Origin: CAYLZO01 sp964387775
GTDB taxonomy: Bacteria; Chloroflexota; Anaerolineae; JAAYZQ01
Direction: 5' to 3'
Assembly (NCBI GenBank): GCA_964387775.1
Contig: CAYLZO010000042.1
Span: 1-25,945 of the forward strand
Length of the DNA stretch: 25,945 bases
Every line of letters starts with the position of its first letter. Within the stretch, counting starts at the first letter, position 1. Below, in pieces: positions 20,079 through 25,945 of the stretch. The notes below the pieces were generated by a model. It worked only from the letters and a program-made list of their open reading frames with translations. It searched no databases and had not been told where the DNA came from. A program made the translations under genes and the position numbers.

Positions 20079-20165
20079 ATGTCGCTCAAGGTACGGATTT
20101 TCGTGTGGCATAACCACCGCCAGCCGCCGGCGTTCCGCATGCCGGACGAGCACTTGCGGGACTAG
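20079..20165 (+). pseudogene. Possible 28-codon gene remnant
   Basis: An ATG directly preceded by GGAGGGGGAAA opens a frame reading MSLKVRIFVWHNHRQPPAFR-MPDEHLRD before TAG, where the next palindromic repeat begins. The beginning looks like the first strand of a real enzyme, possibly a D-2-hydroxyacid-dehydrogenase-like N-terminus, cut off by repeat insertion. The resemblance is weak and it may be chance. Confidence 0.25.
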
Positions 20166-20167
20166 TA

Positions 20168-20212
20168 GGCCGGGTTTTCCTACCCGGCCAGGGGCGGGAA
20201 TGGAATCCCGCC
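20168..20212. repeat. Pair of palindromic repeats before the second ABC gene
   Basis: GGCCGGG (20168-20174) with CCCGGCC (20183-20189), then GGCGGGA (20193-20199) with TCCCGCC (20206-20212). Such GGCGGGA...TCCCGCC units recur in many Chloroflexota intergenic regions (from memory). Confidence 0.6.
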
Positions 20213-20230
20213 CTACGGGAAAGATGACAA

Positions 20231-22081
20231 GTGTCAAACGATTTCGAATTTGAAGAAGAAGAATTCACCACCGAGTTCAACGGCCGCACGCTCCTGCGCA
20301 TCCTGGCCCAGGCGCGGCCCCATTGGCCGTGGGTTGCTGGCTTCCTGGTGTCCATCGCCGTCGTCTCGGGCCTCGACTCCTATTTTACCTTTCTCAGCAA
20401 ACGCATCATCGACGAGGGCATCGTCGCCGGGGACCGCGAGGCGCTGGTCCAGATCGTCACCATCTATGGCTCGCTGATCGTCGTCTCGGCGGTGGCGGTG
20501 TTGGGCTTTATCTACGGCGCCGGCGTGCTGGGCGAGCGCATCCGCTACGACCTCCGCAAAAAGATCTTTGAGCATCTCCAGGAGCTGTCCTTCTCCTACT
20601 TTGACCGCACGCCCGTGGGCTGGATCATGTCCCGCGTCACCTCCGACACCGACCGCATCGCCGAGCTGGTGAGCTGGGGCCTCCTGGACGTCACCTGGGG
20701 GTTGATGAACATCGGCACGGCCGTCTACTTTATGATGGTCATCAACTGGCGGCTGGCCCTCGTCGTGCTGGCCATCATCCCCGTGCTGGTGGTGGTGGCC
20801 GCCCAGTTCAAAAAAAAGATCCTGGTCGAGTACCGAAAGGTGCGCAAACAGAACAGCAAGATCACGGGCGCCTACAACGAAAACATCCAGGGCGTGCGCG
20901 TGGTCAAGGCCCTCTGCCGCGAGGAGGAGAACCTGCGCGAGTTCGGCGAGCTGTCGGGCGAGATGTACGATGCCTCCTACCGGGCGGCCTGGCTCTCGGC
21001 GCTCTTTTTGCCGGTGGTGCAGCTCATCAGCGCCGTGGCCGTGGGGGCCGTCGTCTGGTACGGCGGGCTGCAAGCGGTCCCTTCGACAGGCTCAGGACCC
21101 GGCCTCACGGTCGGCGGCATCCAGGCCTTTGTCTCCTACATCGTGTTTATGCTCTGGCCGGTGCAAGAGATGGCCCGCGTCTATGCCGAGATGCAGCACG
21201 CCATCGCCTCCGCCGAGCGGGTCTTTTCCCTGGTCGACGCCGTGCCCAAAGTGACCGACCGGCCCGGCGCCGTCGATCCCGGCACGGTGCGCGGTGACAT
21301 CGAGTTCGACGGCGTCGATTTCTGGTACGAGGCGGACAACCCCGTCCTGCGCGATTTTAGCCTGAAGGTCCGGCGTGGCGAGACGGTCGCCCTGGTCGGC
21401 CCGACGGGCGGCGGCAAATCGACCATCGTCAACCTGGTCTGCCGCTTCTACGAGCCGGTGGGTGGCACCATCCGCATCGGCGGGCGCGATTACCGCGATC
21501 TGAGCCTGCACGCCATCCAGTCGCGGCTGGGCGTGGTGCTCCAGACGCCCCACCTCTTCAGCGGCACCATCCGCGAGAACATCCGCTACGGCAAGCTCGA
21601 CGCCACCGACGCCGAGATCGAGGACGCGGCCCGGCTGGCCGGCGCCCACAGCTTTATCCGGACCCTGGAGGACGGCTACGACGAGGAGGTGGGCGAGGGC
21701 GGCGACCGGCTGTCGGTGGGCCAGAAGCAGCTCGTCAGCCTGGCGCGGGCCGTGCTGGCCCAGCCCGAGATTTTTATCATGGACGAGGCCACCAGCTCGG
21801 TGGACACCCTCACCGAAGACCTGATCCAGCGGGGCATGGAAGCACTGATGCAGGATCGCACCAGTTTCATCATTGCCCACCGGCTGTCGACCATCAAGCG
21901 CGCCGACCGCATCCTGGTCATCGAGGACGGCCGCATCGCCGAGATGGGCTCCCACGCCGAGCTGCTGCGCCGGCGCGGTCACTACTACCGGCTCTACACC
22001 CGCCAGTTCCGCCAGCAACTGGCGGAGGAATTCGACCCCTTCAAGGCCCCTGTCCCGGTCGTGGCCGGCACCCAGGCATAA
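20231..22081 (+). CDS. ABC exporter subunit with catalytic NBD (heterodimer partner 2)
   Basis: This 616-residue half-transporter has an acidic N-terminus (NDFEFEEEEF), six membrane helices in about residues 35-330 with FEHLQELSFSYFDRTPVGWI, and a nucleotide-binding domain. Walker A is GPTGGGKST (390-398), the signature is LSVGQKQ (494-500), and Walker B IFIMDE keeps the catalytic Glu519; the switch is IAHR. The signature has Val in place of the first Gly (LSVGQ versus LSGGQ), fitting the degenerate site shared with partner 1. Thus one consensus and one degenerate ATP site are expected in the heterodimer. The start is GTG 20231 with a weak GGGAAAG site. A foreign-looking repeat is embedded at about residues 282-290. 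A strong terminator follows. Confidence 0.94.
   Translation: MSNDFEFEEEEFTTEFNGRTLLRILAQARPHWPWVAGFLVSIAVVSGLDSYFTFLSKRIIDEGIVAGDREALVQIVTIYGSLIVVSAVAVLGFIYGAGVLGERIRYDLRKKIFEHLQELSFSYFDRTPVGWIMSRVTSDTDRIAELVSWGLLDVTWGLMNIGTAVYFMMVINWRLALVVLAIIPVLVVVAAQFKKKILVEYRKVRKQNSKITGAYNENIQGVRVVKALCREEENLREFGELSGEMYDASYRAAWLSALFLPVVQLISAVAVGAVVWYGGLQAVPSTGSGPGLTVGGIQAFVSYIVFMLWPVQEMARVYAEMQHAIASAERVFSLVDAVPKVTDRPGAVDPGTVRGDIEFDGVDFWYEADNPVLRDFSLKVRRGETVALVGPTGGGKSTIVNLVCRFYEPVGGTIRIGGRDYRDLSLHAIQSRLGVVLQTPHLFSGTIRENIRYGKLDATDAEIEDAARLAGAHSFIRTLEDGYDEEVGEGGDRLSVGQKQLVSLARAVLAQPEIFIMDEATSSVDTLTEDLIQRGMEALMQDRTSFIIAHRLSTIKRADRILVIEDGRIAEMGSHAELLRRRGHYYRLYTRQFRQQLAEEFDPFKAPVPVVAGTQA
21076..21099. repeat. 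Repeat word inserted in the coding sequence of ABC partner 2
   Basis: The 24-base stretch contains CCTTCGACAGGCTCAGGA flanked by GGTCC and GGACC. This is a very common interspersed bacterial repeat word (from memory). It is in frame and encodes VPSTGSGP, between the fifth and sixth membrane helices, where homologs usually have only a short loop. Confidence 0.6.
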
Positions 22082-22114
22082 AAAAGGGCCGGAGCAGCGC
22101 TCCGGCCCTTTTTT
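22081..22114. terminator. Bidirectional terminator between ABC and response regulator genes
   Basis: An A-run, GGGCCGGAGC (22086-22095), a short loop, the complementary GCTCCGGCCC and TTTTTT. It serves both convergent units; the ABC stop codon shares its first base. Confidence 0.92.
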
Positions 22115-22128
22115 CGGGATGCCAGGAT

Positions 22129-22509
22129 TCAAGCCAGGATTTCTTCGATCTTGGCCATCAATTCGCGCACGTTGAAAGGCTTGACCATGTAGCCCGCGTA
22201 CATGTCGGCGTAGGCCTTGGTCTTGCTCAAGTCCTCCAGGTGGTGGCGGACGCTGAGGATGACGACCGGCACGTCGCAGAACCGGCCATCACTTTTCACG
22301 TGCTGGAGCACGGTCCAACCGTCCATGTCGTCCATCATCAAATCGAGAAGGATCAGGTCCACCGGCCCCTCCTGCCGCAAGCGGCGCAGGCCCTCTTTTC
22401 CACCCACAGCCGGGATAGGCTCGTACCCCCTGAGTTCCAGGATCACCTTCAATAACTCGATGGTATCCAGGTCATCTTCGATGATCATTACCCGCTGCTT
22501 CTTGGTCAT
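22129..22509 (-). CDS. Single-domain response regulator (CheY-like)
   Basis: This 126-residue receiver domain has no output domain. The acidic pocket is IIEDD near the start, the phosphoacceptor is Asp56 in LILLDLMMDDMDGW, the switch Ser is in VVILSVR and the Lys in MVKPF. GGAGCAGGGAG precedes ATG 22509. It follows another receiver gene (22579-22977) on the same strand with a 69-bp gap, and both share the DMDGWTVL segment, indicating duplication. No histidine kinase is in the window. Stand-alone receivers work in phosphorelays or bind target proteins. Confidence 0.93.
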   Translation of the reverse strand: MTKKQRVMIIEDDLDTIELLKVILELRGYEPIPAVGGKEGLRRLRQEGPVDLILLDLMMDDMDGWTVLQHVKSDGRFCDVPVVILSVRHHLEDLSKTKAYADMYAGYMVKPFNVRELMAKIEEILA

Positions 22510-22578
22510 GCTCCCTGCTCCAACCTGGTCTGTTCTTAACGGCCCGCACCATTCGATTTCAGATGTGCCAGTCCGTTA

Positions 22579-22977
22579 TCAAGGCAAAACCTTTCCGATC
22601 TCGGCCAGTAGCTCGTCCACCAGAAACGGCTTGCGCACGTAGCTTTCAAACAGGCCCTCGTGCATCTCGATCCTGCGGGCCTCCAGGTACGGCTGTCGGG
22701 CGGTGACGATGATGACGGGCACCTGTTGGAGGGCGTCATCCGTCTTGATGGTCTTGAGCACGGTCCAGCCGTCCATATCCTCCAACACCAGGTCCAGGAG
22801 AATGAGGTCTGCTCTGGTCTCGCGCAGGCGGCGAATGCCCTCGTTGCCGCCAGGCGCCAACTCGACCTCGTAGCCCGCCTCTTCCAGGAACTCGCCAATC
22901 AGATTCAGTGTGCTCAAATGGTCGTCGATGACCAATACCCGACCTCGTACCCGACCTCGTCTGGATTCCCCCTGCAT
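22579..22977 (-). CDS. Single-domain response regulator (CheY-like), paralog
   Basis: This 132-residue receiver has a basic N-terminus (QGESRRGRVRGR) made by a short tandem repeat (CCCGACCTCGT twice at about 22939-22960). VLVIDDH is the acidic pocket, Asp62 in LILLDLVLEDMDGW the phosphoacceptor, IIVTAR the switch Thr and VRKPF the Lys. ATG 22977 has GGAGG seven bases upstream; GTG two codons earlier overlaps the site. It is similar along its length to the next receiver gene, so the pair probably arose by tandem duplication and may share a kinase. Confidence 0.92.
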   Translation of the reverse strand: MQGESRRGRVRGRVLVIDDHLSTLNLIGEFLEEAGYEVELAPGGNEGIRRLRETRADLILLDLVLEDMDGWTVLKTIKTDDALQQVPVIIVTARQPYLEARRIEMHEGLFESYVRKPFLVDELLAEIGKVLP

Positions 22978-23042
22978 GCCCACACCTCCGGCAACGCCAG
23001 GTATTTACGGTGATGAGGCTTCCTTCCCATTTTTGGCACAGA

Positions 23043-24380
23043 TTAGGCAGCAAACTGTTGGAACAGTTCACCCACAAAGCGGATACCTTCAAAATAGTCC
23101 TGCACGTACACGTTTTCGTTGGGCGCGTGCAGGCGCGAGTTCGCGTTCGCCACGCCAGCCATCACCGCCGGCGTCTCGCGGCACAGGGTGTAAAGGGGAC
23201 CGCTGCCGGGGCTCGTCGGATAGATGATAGGCTCGGTGCCGTACGTGGCCCTGGCTGCCTCAATGCTGGCCTGCACGAGAGATGCGTCGAGCGGGCTGCG
23301 GGCCGGTCGCATGCCGTTCAGGTTCGTGATCTCGACGTCGTCAAAGTCCCGGCGGTCCAGGTGCGCCCGCAGCAGATCGAACACCAGGCTGGGCGTCAAG
23401 TCGGGCACCAGGCGAAAGTCTACCTTGGCCGTGGCCTTGTAGGGCAGCACGGTCTTGGAACCCTCGCCCTGGTATCCCGAGGTCAGGCCACAGATGGTGC
23501 AGGTCGGCTCGTAGAAATGCTTGGCCAGCAGGTCTACCCCGCTCAATCCCCGAATATAGCCATCAAAGCCGAAATTCTTTTTGACCTGCTTTTCGTCAAA
23601 GGGCAGCGAGGCCACGTGCGACAGCTCTTCTGGCGTTGGGGCGCGGACGTGGTCCATCAGGCCATCGACCACGATCTGATCGTCAGCGTCCTTGAGGGAA
23701 TCCAGGGCCCAGACCAGCCGCCAGGCGGCGTTGGGAATCACCCCGCCCCACATCGAGTGCAGGTCGCTGGCCGCCGTGTGGACCGATAGCTGCACGTAAC
23801 AGATGCCCTTGACCCCCAGGGTCAGGACAAAGCGCCGGGCCGCGTCCTTTTCCCCCGTCTCCCACAGGCAGCCGTCGGCCTCCAGCAGGTCGGGGTACTG
23901 GCGGGCAAACTCGTCGAGGTGGGGGCTGCCCACCTCCTCTTCCCCTTCGACGATGAAGCGCAGGCGCAAGGGCAGCGGACCGACCGCCTCCTGGTAGGCT
24001 TCGACAGCCTGTAACCGGCAGAGCAGATCACCCTTGTCGTCGGCCACCCCGCGGGCGTAGACGCGCCCGTCGCGCACCACCGGCTCGAAAGGCAGGGTGA
24101 TCCACTCGTCCAGAGGGTCCGGCGGCTGGACGTCGTAGTGATTGTAGACGAGCAGCGTGCGTTTGCCCTGGCCGATCTCGGCGTAGAGAATGGGCGGGCC
24201 GTCGCCGATTACAAAACGCCGCACCTGGGCGCCGAGGGCCTTGAACCGATCTTCGATCAGGCTCGCGGTCTCCTCCAGGCCGATCCCTTGCGCGGCGATG
24301 CTCGGCTGGGCGCAGAGCGCCTTCAGCTCGTCCAGAAAGCGATCTCGGTTGGCATCAATGTAAGCTTGGAATTGTTCCAT
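23043..24380 (-). CDS. M20-family metallopeptidase (dipeptidase-like)
   Basis: This 445-residue di-zinc hydrolase begins MEQFQAYIDANRDRFLDELK-ALCAQPSIAAQG. Metal-site motifs in order: LLVYNHYDVQPPDPLDEW with His81 and Asp83, ARGVADDKGDLLC with the bridging Asp, FIVEGEEEVGSPHLDEF with the catalytic Glu, and LHAPNENVYVQDYFEG near the end with a ligand His. A dimerisation lid domain lies between. The family cleaves dipeptides or acyl-amino acids (CNDP/PepV-like group). The start ATG 24380 has AGAGAGGATC before it. It has its own sigma-A promoter (24424-24452) and is followed by the two receiver genes on the same strand. Confidence 0.95.
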   Translation of the reverse strand: MEQFQAYIDANRDRFLDELKALCAQPSIAAQGIGLEETASLIEDRFKALGAQVRRFVIGDGPPILYAEIGQGKRTLLVYNHYDVQPPDPLDEWITLPFEPVVRDGRVYARGVADDKGDLLCRLQAVEAYQEAVGPLPLRLRFIVEGEEEVGSPHLDEFARQYPDLLEADGCLWETGEKDAARRFVLTLGVKGICYVQLSVHTAASDLHSMWGGVIPNAAWRLVWALDSLKDADDQIVVDGLMDHVRAPTPEELSHVASLPFDEKQVKKNFGFDGYIRGLSGVDLLAKHFYEPTCTICGLTSGYQGEGSKTVLPYKATAKVDFRLVPDLTPSLVFDLLRAHLDRRDFDDVEITNLNGMRPARSPLDASLVQASIEAARATYGTEPIIYPTSPGSGPLYTLCRETPAVMAGVANANSRLHAPNENVYVQDYFEGIRFVGELFQQFAA

Positions 24381-24423
24381 GATCCTCTCTGATCTATGTG
24401 CGTATCTCATTGTGCTGCACGTC

Positions 24424-24452
24424 ATTATAAACGCCAGCGCCAAATCCGTCAA
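24424..24452 (-). promoter_or_regulatory. Sigma-A promoter of the M20 peptidase gene
   Basis: On the minus strand TTGACG (24452-24447), 17 bp, TATAAT (24429-24424). The transcript start is expected at about 24417, 37 bp before the ATG. Confidence 0.88.
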
Positions 24453-24506
24453 GCCCGGCGCACGGCGATTTGGAGTTGGTCCGGACCGCTCCACATCAGG
24501 CGTACC

Positions 24507-25496
24507 TCACTCGTCCTCGGCAGACTCGGAACCCAGGCTCTTCTCGGACGGCTTCCAGGTCGAGCCAGAGCCAAGGCCGGCGGGGGCATCCTCCAACCCC
24601 TGAATCAGCAAACTGGCCAAGGCCAGCGAATAGACCCGCGCCTTGGGCGGGTCCGAGCGGGAGGTCAGCACCACGGGGGCCGAGGCGCCCATGACGATGC
24701 CGGCCATTTTGGCCGAAGCCAGATACTCCAGGTTCTTGGACAGGATGTTGCCCGCGTCCAGGTCGGGCACGACGACCACGTCCACGTCGCCGGCCACCGG
24801 GCTGTCGATGGCCTTGTCCCGCGCCGCCTCGGCCGAGATGGCGTTGTCGAAGGCCAGCGGGCCATCGACGACGGCGTTTTTGATCTGCCCCCGCTCGGCC
24901 ATCTTGCTCAGGCAGGCCGCGTGCACGGTGGAAGGGATGTTGGGATTGATGGTCTCAATCGAGGACAGGGCCGCGACTTTGGGCCGTTCCGCGCCCAGCC
25001 GGCGGGCCAGATCTACCGCGTTCTGGGTGATCGAAGCCTTCTCGCTAATGTCGGGGTGGATGTTGATGGCCGCGTCGGTGATGAGCAGCAGCTTGTGATA
25101 GGTCGGTACCTCCAGGATAAAGACGTGGCTCAGCAGCCGGTCGGTGCGCAGGCCGGTCTCCTGCTGGAGCACGGCCTTGAGCATCTCGTCGGTGTGGAGG
25201 TAGCCCTTCATCAGCACGTCCGCCTCGCCCTGGCGCACCAGGCCCACCGCCACCTGGGCCGAGTGCCTGTTGGTCTCGGTGGACACGATCTCTTCGTCCG
25301 TCAGCGCCCACTCGATGGCCTCGGCCTGCTCGCGGATGTCCGCCTCGCGGCCCACCAGCAGCGGCACGATGAGCCCCAGGTCCACGGCCCGCTGCACCGA
25401 CTGGAGCACCAGCTTGTGGGCGGCCGCCGCCACCGCCACCCGCGTCGGCGGATGCTCCTGGGCCCGGTCTACAAACTCTTGCAATTTGGTGATCAT
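24507..25496 (-). CDS. Phosphate acetyl/butyryltransferase family protein
   Basis: This 329-residue protein belongs to the PTA/PTB family that exchanges phosphate and CoA on acyl groups (acyl-CoA + Pi to acyl-phosphate + CoA). Visible segments are VAVAAAAHKLVLQSVQRAVD, GLIVPLLVGRE, AVGLVRQGEADVLMKGYLHT, LLSHVFILEVPTYHKLLLIT-DAAINIHPD, VAALSSIETINPNIPSTVHA, VDGPLAFDNAISAEAARDK, VVVPDLDAGNILSKNLEYLA and IVMGASAPVVLTSRSD. This is the Ptb-like branch (phosphate butyryltransferase), about 300 residues, with an extra acidic/Ser tail of about 25 residues. No butyrate kinase (buk) is seen beside it. GGAGGAAGACAC precedes ATG 25496. Acyl specificity cannot be read from sequence alone. Confidence 0.9.
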   Translation of the reverse strand: MITKLQEFVDRAQEHPPTRVAVAAAAHKLVLQSVQRAVDLGLIVPLLVGREADIREQAEAIEWALTDEEIVSTETNRHSAQVAVGLVRQGEADVLMKGYLHTDEMLKAVLQQETGLRTDRLLSHVFILEVPTYHKLLLITDAAINIHPDISEKASITQNAVDLARRLGAERPKVAALSSIETINPNIPSTVHAACLSKMAERGQIKNAVVDGPLAFDNAISAEAARDKAIDSPVAGDVDVVVVPDLDAGNILSKNLEYLASAKMAGIVMGASAPVVLTSRSDPPKARVYSLALASLLIQGLEDAPAGLGSGSTWKPSEKSLGSESAEDE

Positions 25497-25510
25497 GTGT
25501 CTTCCTCCGC

Positions 25511-25615
25511 CTAGCAGGCTGTCGGAGAACAGTTCGTAGTGCGCGCTTCAGCGCGCTTCTGCGGCGCTAAAGCGCCTACTACGAGCCCAAGAAGGCTTCT
25601 CCGACAAGCTCCTAG
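25511..25615. repeat. Nested palindromic (cruciform) repeat
   Basis: Outer arms CTAGCAGGCTGTCGGAGAA (25511-25529) and TTCTCCGACAAGCTCCTAG (25597-25615) pair with few mismatches. Inside, CGTAGT (25535-25540) pairs with ACTACG (25578-25583), enclosing two hairpins GCGCGCT-tca-GCGCGC and GGCGCT-aaa-GCGCC. It fills the gap between two minus-strand genes and has the look of a MITE or REP/BIME-type element. Confidence 0.75.
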
Positions 25616-25618
25616 CGT

Positions 25619-25945
25619 TTAACGAACGCGCTGCAAGGCCAGGGGCAGGCGAGCCGGCAGATCGCCGGCGACCAGGCCCATGTCGCCCAGGTCGGCGCGG
25701 GCCAGTTCACCCGCCAGGCCGTGCAGATAGACGCCGGCCACCGCCGCTTCAAAGGCCGGCATCCCCTGGGCCCGCAGCCCGACGATGGTCCCGGCCAGCA
25801 CGTCGCCGCTGCCGGCCGTGGCCAGGCCGGCGTTGGCAAAGGGCACGACCATCGTCCGGCCCTCGGGCGCGGCGACGACGGTCAGGGCGCCCTTGAGGAC
25901 GACGACGGCGCCCCACTTTTCGGCCATGCGCCGGGCCATGGCCTC
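25619..25945 (-). CDS. nnrD: ADP-dependent NAD(P)H-hydrate dehydratase, C-terminal part
   Basis: Cut by the right window edge; 108 C-terminal residues are visible. They read WGAVVVLKGALTVVAAPEGR, then NAGLATAGSGDVLAGTIVGL-RAQG, VAGVYLHGLAGELA, and GLVAGDLPARLPLALQ. The TAGSGDVLAG loop with its Asp is the ATP/ADP phosphate-binding and catalytic motif of NnrD (the ribokinase-like half of YjeF). The enzyme dehydrates damaged NAD(P)H hydrates back to NAD(P)H. Whether the epimerase half (NnrE) is fused upstream lies outside the window. Confidence 0.93.
   Translation of the reverse strand, partial: EAMARRMAEKWGAVVVLKGALTVVAAPEGRTMVVPFANAGLATAGSGDVLAGTIVGLRAQGMPAFEAAVAGVYLHGLAGELARADLGDMGLVAGDLPARLPLALQRVR

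Noticed and set aside
1..25945. CRISPR array, prophage or complete insertion sequence
   Set aside because: No regularly spaced direct repeats, no integrase or transposase gene and no phage genes were seen; only short palindromic, MITE-like repeats are present.

Overview
The window is a GC-rich, densely coded piece of a bacterial chromosome carrying 26 protein genes (two cut by the window edges), one tRNA and one SRP RNA. The gene set, the large Gram-positive-type SRP RNA and the style of the interspersed palindromic repeats fit a Chloroflexota (Anaerolineae-like) genome. That placement is inference; there is no rRNA here to prove it. Near-consensus sigma-A promoters with 17-bp spacers and clear intrinsic terminators delimit most units.

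Layout. 1-7600 (mostly minus strand): the N-terminal end of a DUF348/YabE-like wall protein, a BaiN/HI0933-type flavoprotein, a MITE-like element, the SRP RNA gene, uridine kinase, a ResB/CcsA-like cytochrome c assembly pair, tRNA-Thr(CGU), CTP synthase pyrG and a Roadblock/LC7 protein. 7800-11800 (plus strand): a thiol-redox island. 11860-18000 (plus): HIT hydrolase, Maf, a small Cys-rich DUF6485-like protein, an SDR, a GNAT, MutM, an M3-like peptidase and a URO-D-family protein. 18045-22114 (plus): a heterodimeric ABC exporter pair. 22129-25945 (minus): two single-domain response regulators, an M20 peptidase, a phosphate acyltransferase and the C-terminal part of NnrD.

The redox island is the main discovery. 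It holds a CoA-binding protein, a YuzD-like thioredoxin-fold protein, an ECF sigma factor, an RsrA-like zinc anti-sigma factor, a two-domain protein disulfide oxidoreductase, an OsmC-like protein and a glutaredoxin-PDZ fusion. Two of its genes, the YuzD-like gene (8333-8689) and the OsmC-like gene (10773-11192), are each interrupted by one in-frame TGA. Each TGA lies at or next to the position where the family has a redox cysteine, and family-typical sequence continues in the same frame on the far side. TGA is an ordinary stop in many neighbouring genes, including the end of the YuzD-like gene itself, so context-dependent selenocysteine insertion is the best explanation. SECIS-like hairpins follow both TGAs.

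Two nearly identical ECF-type promoters (GAAACC, 17 bp, TCTAAA) precede the sigma gene and the disulfide oxidoreductase gene, which argues for an autoregulated thiol-stress regulon. A CsoR/CstR-type dyad lies just after a perfect sigma-A promoter at the head of the island. The proposed whole is a regulated thiol/selenol system for disulfide, hydroperoxide or persulfide stress. The selenocysteine machinery itself (selA, selB, selC, selD) is not in the window.
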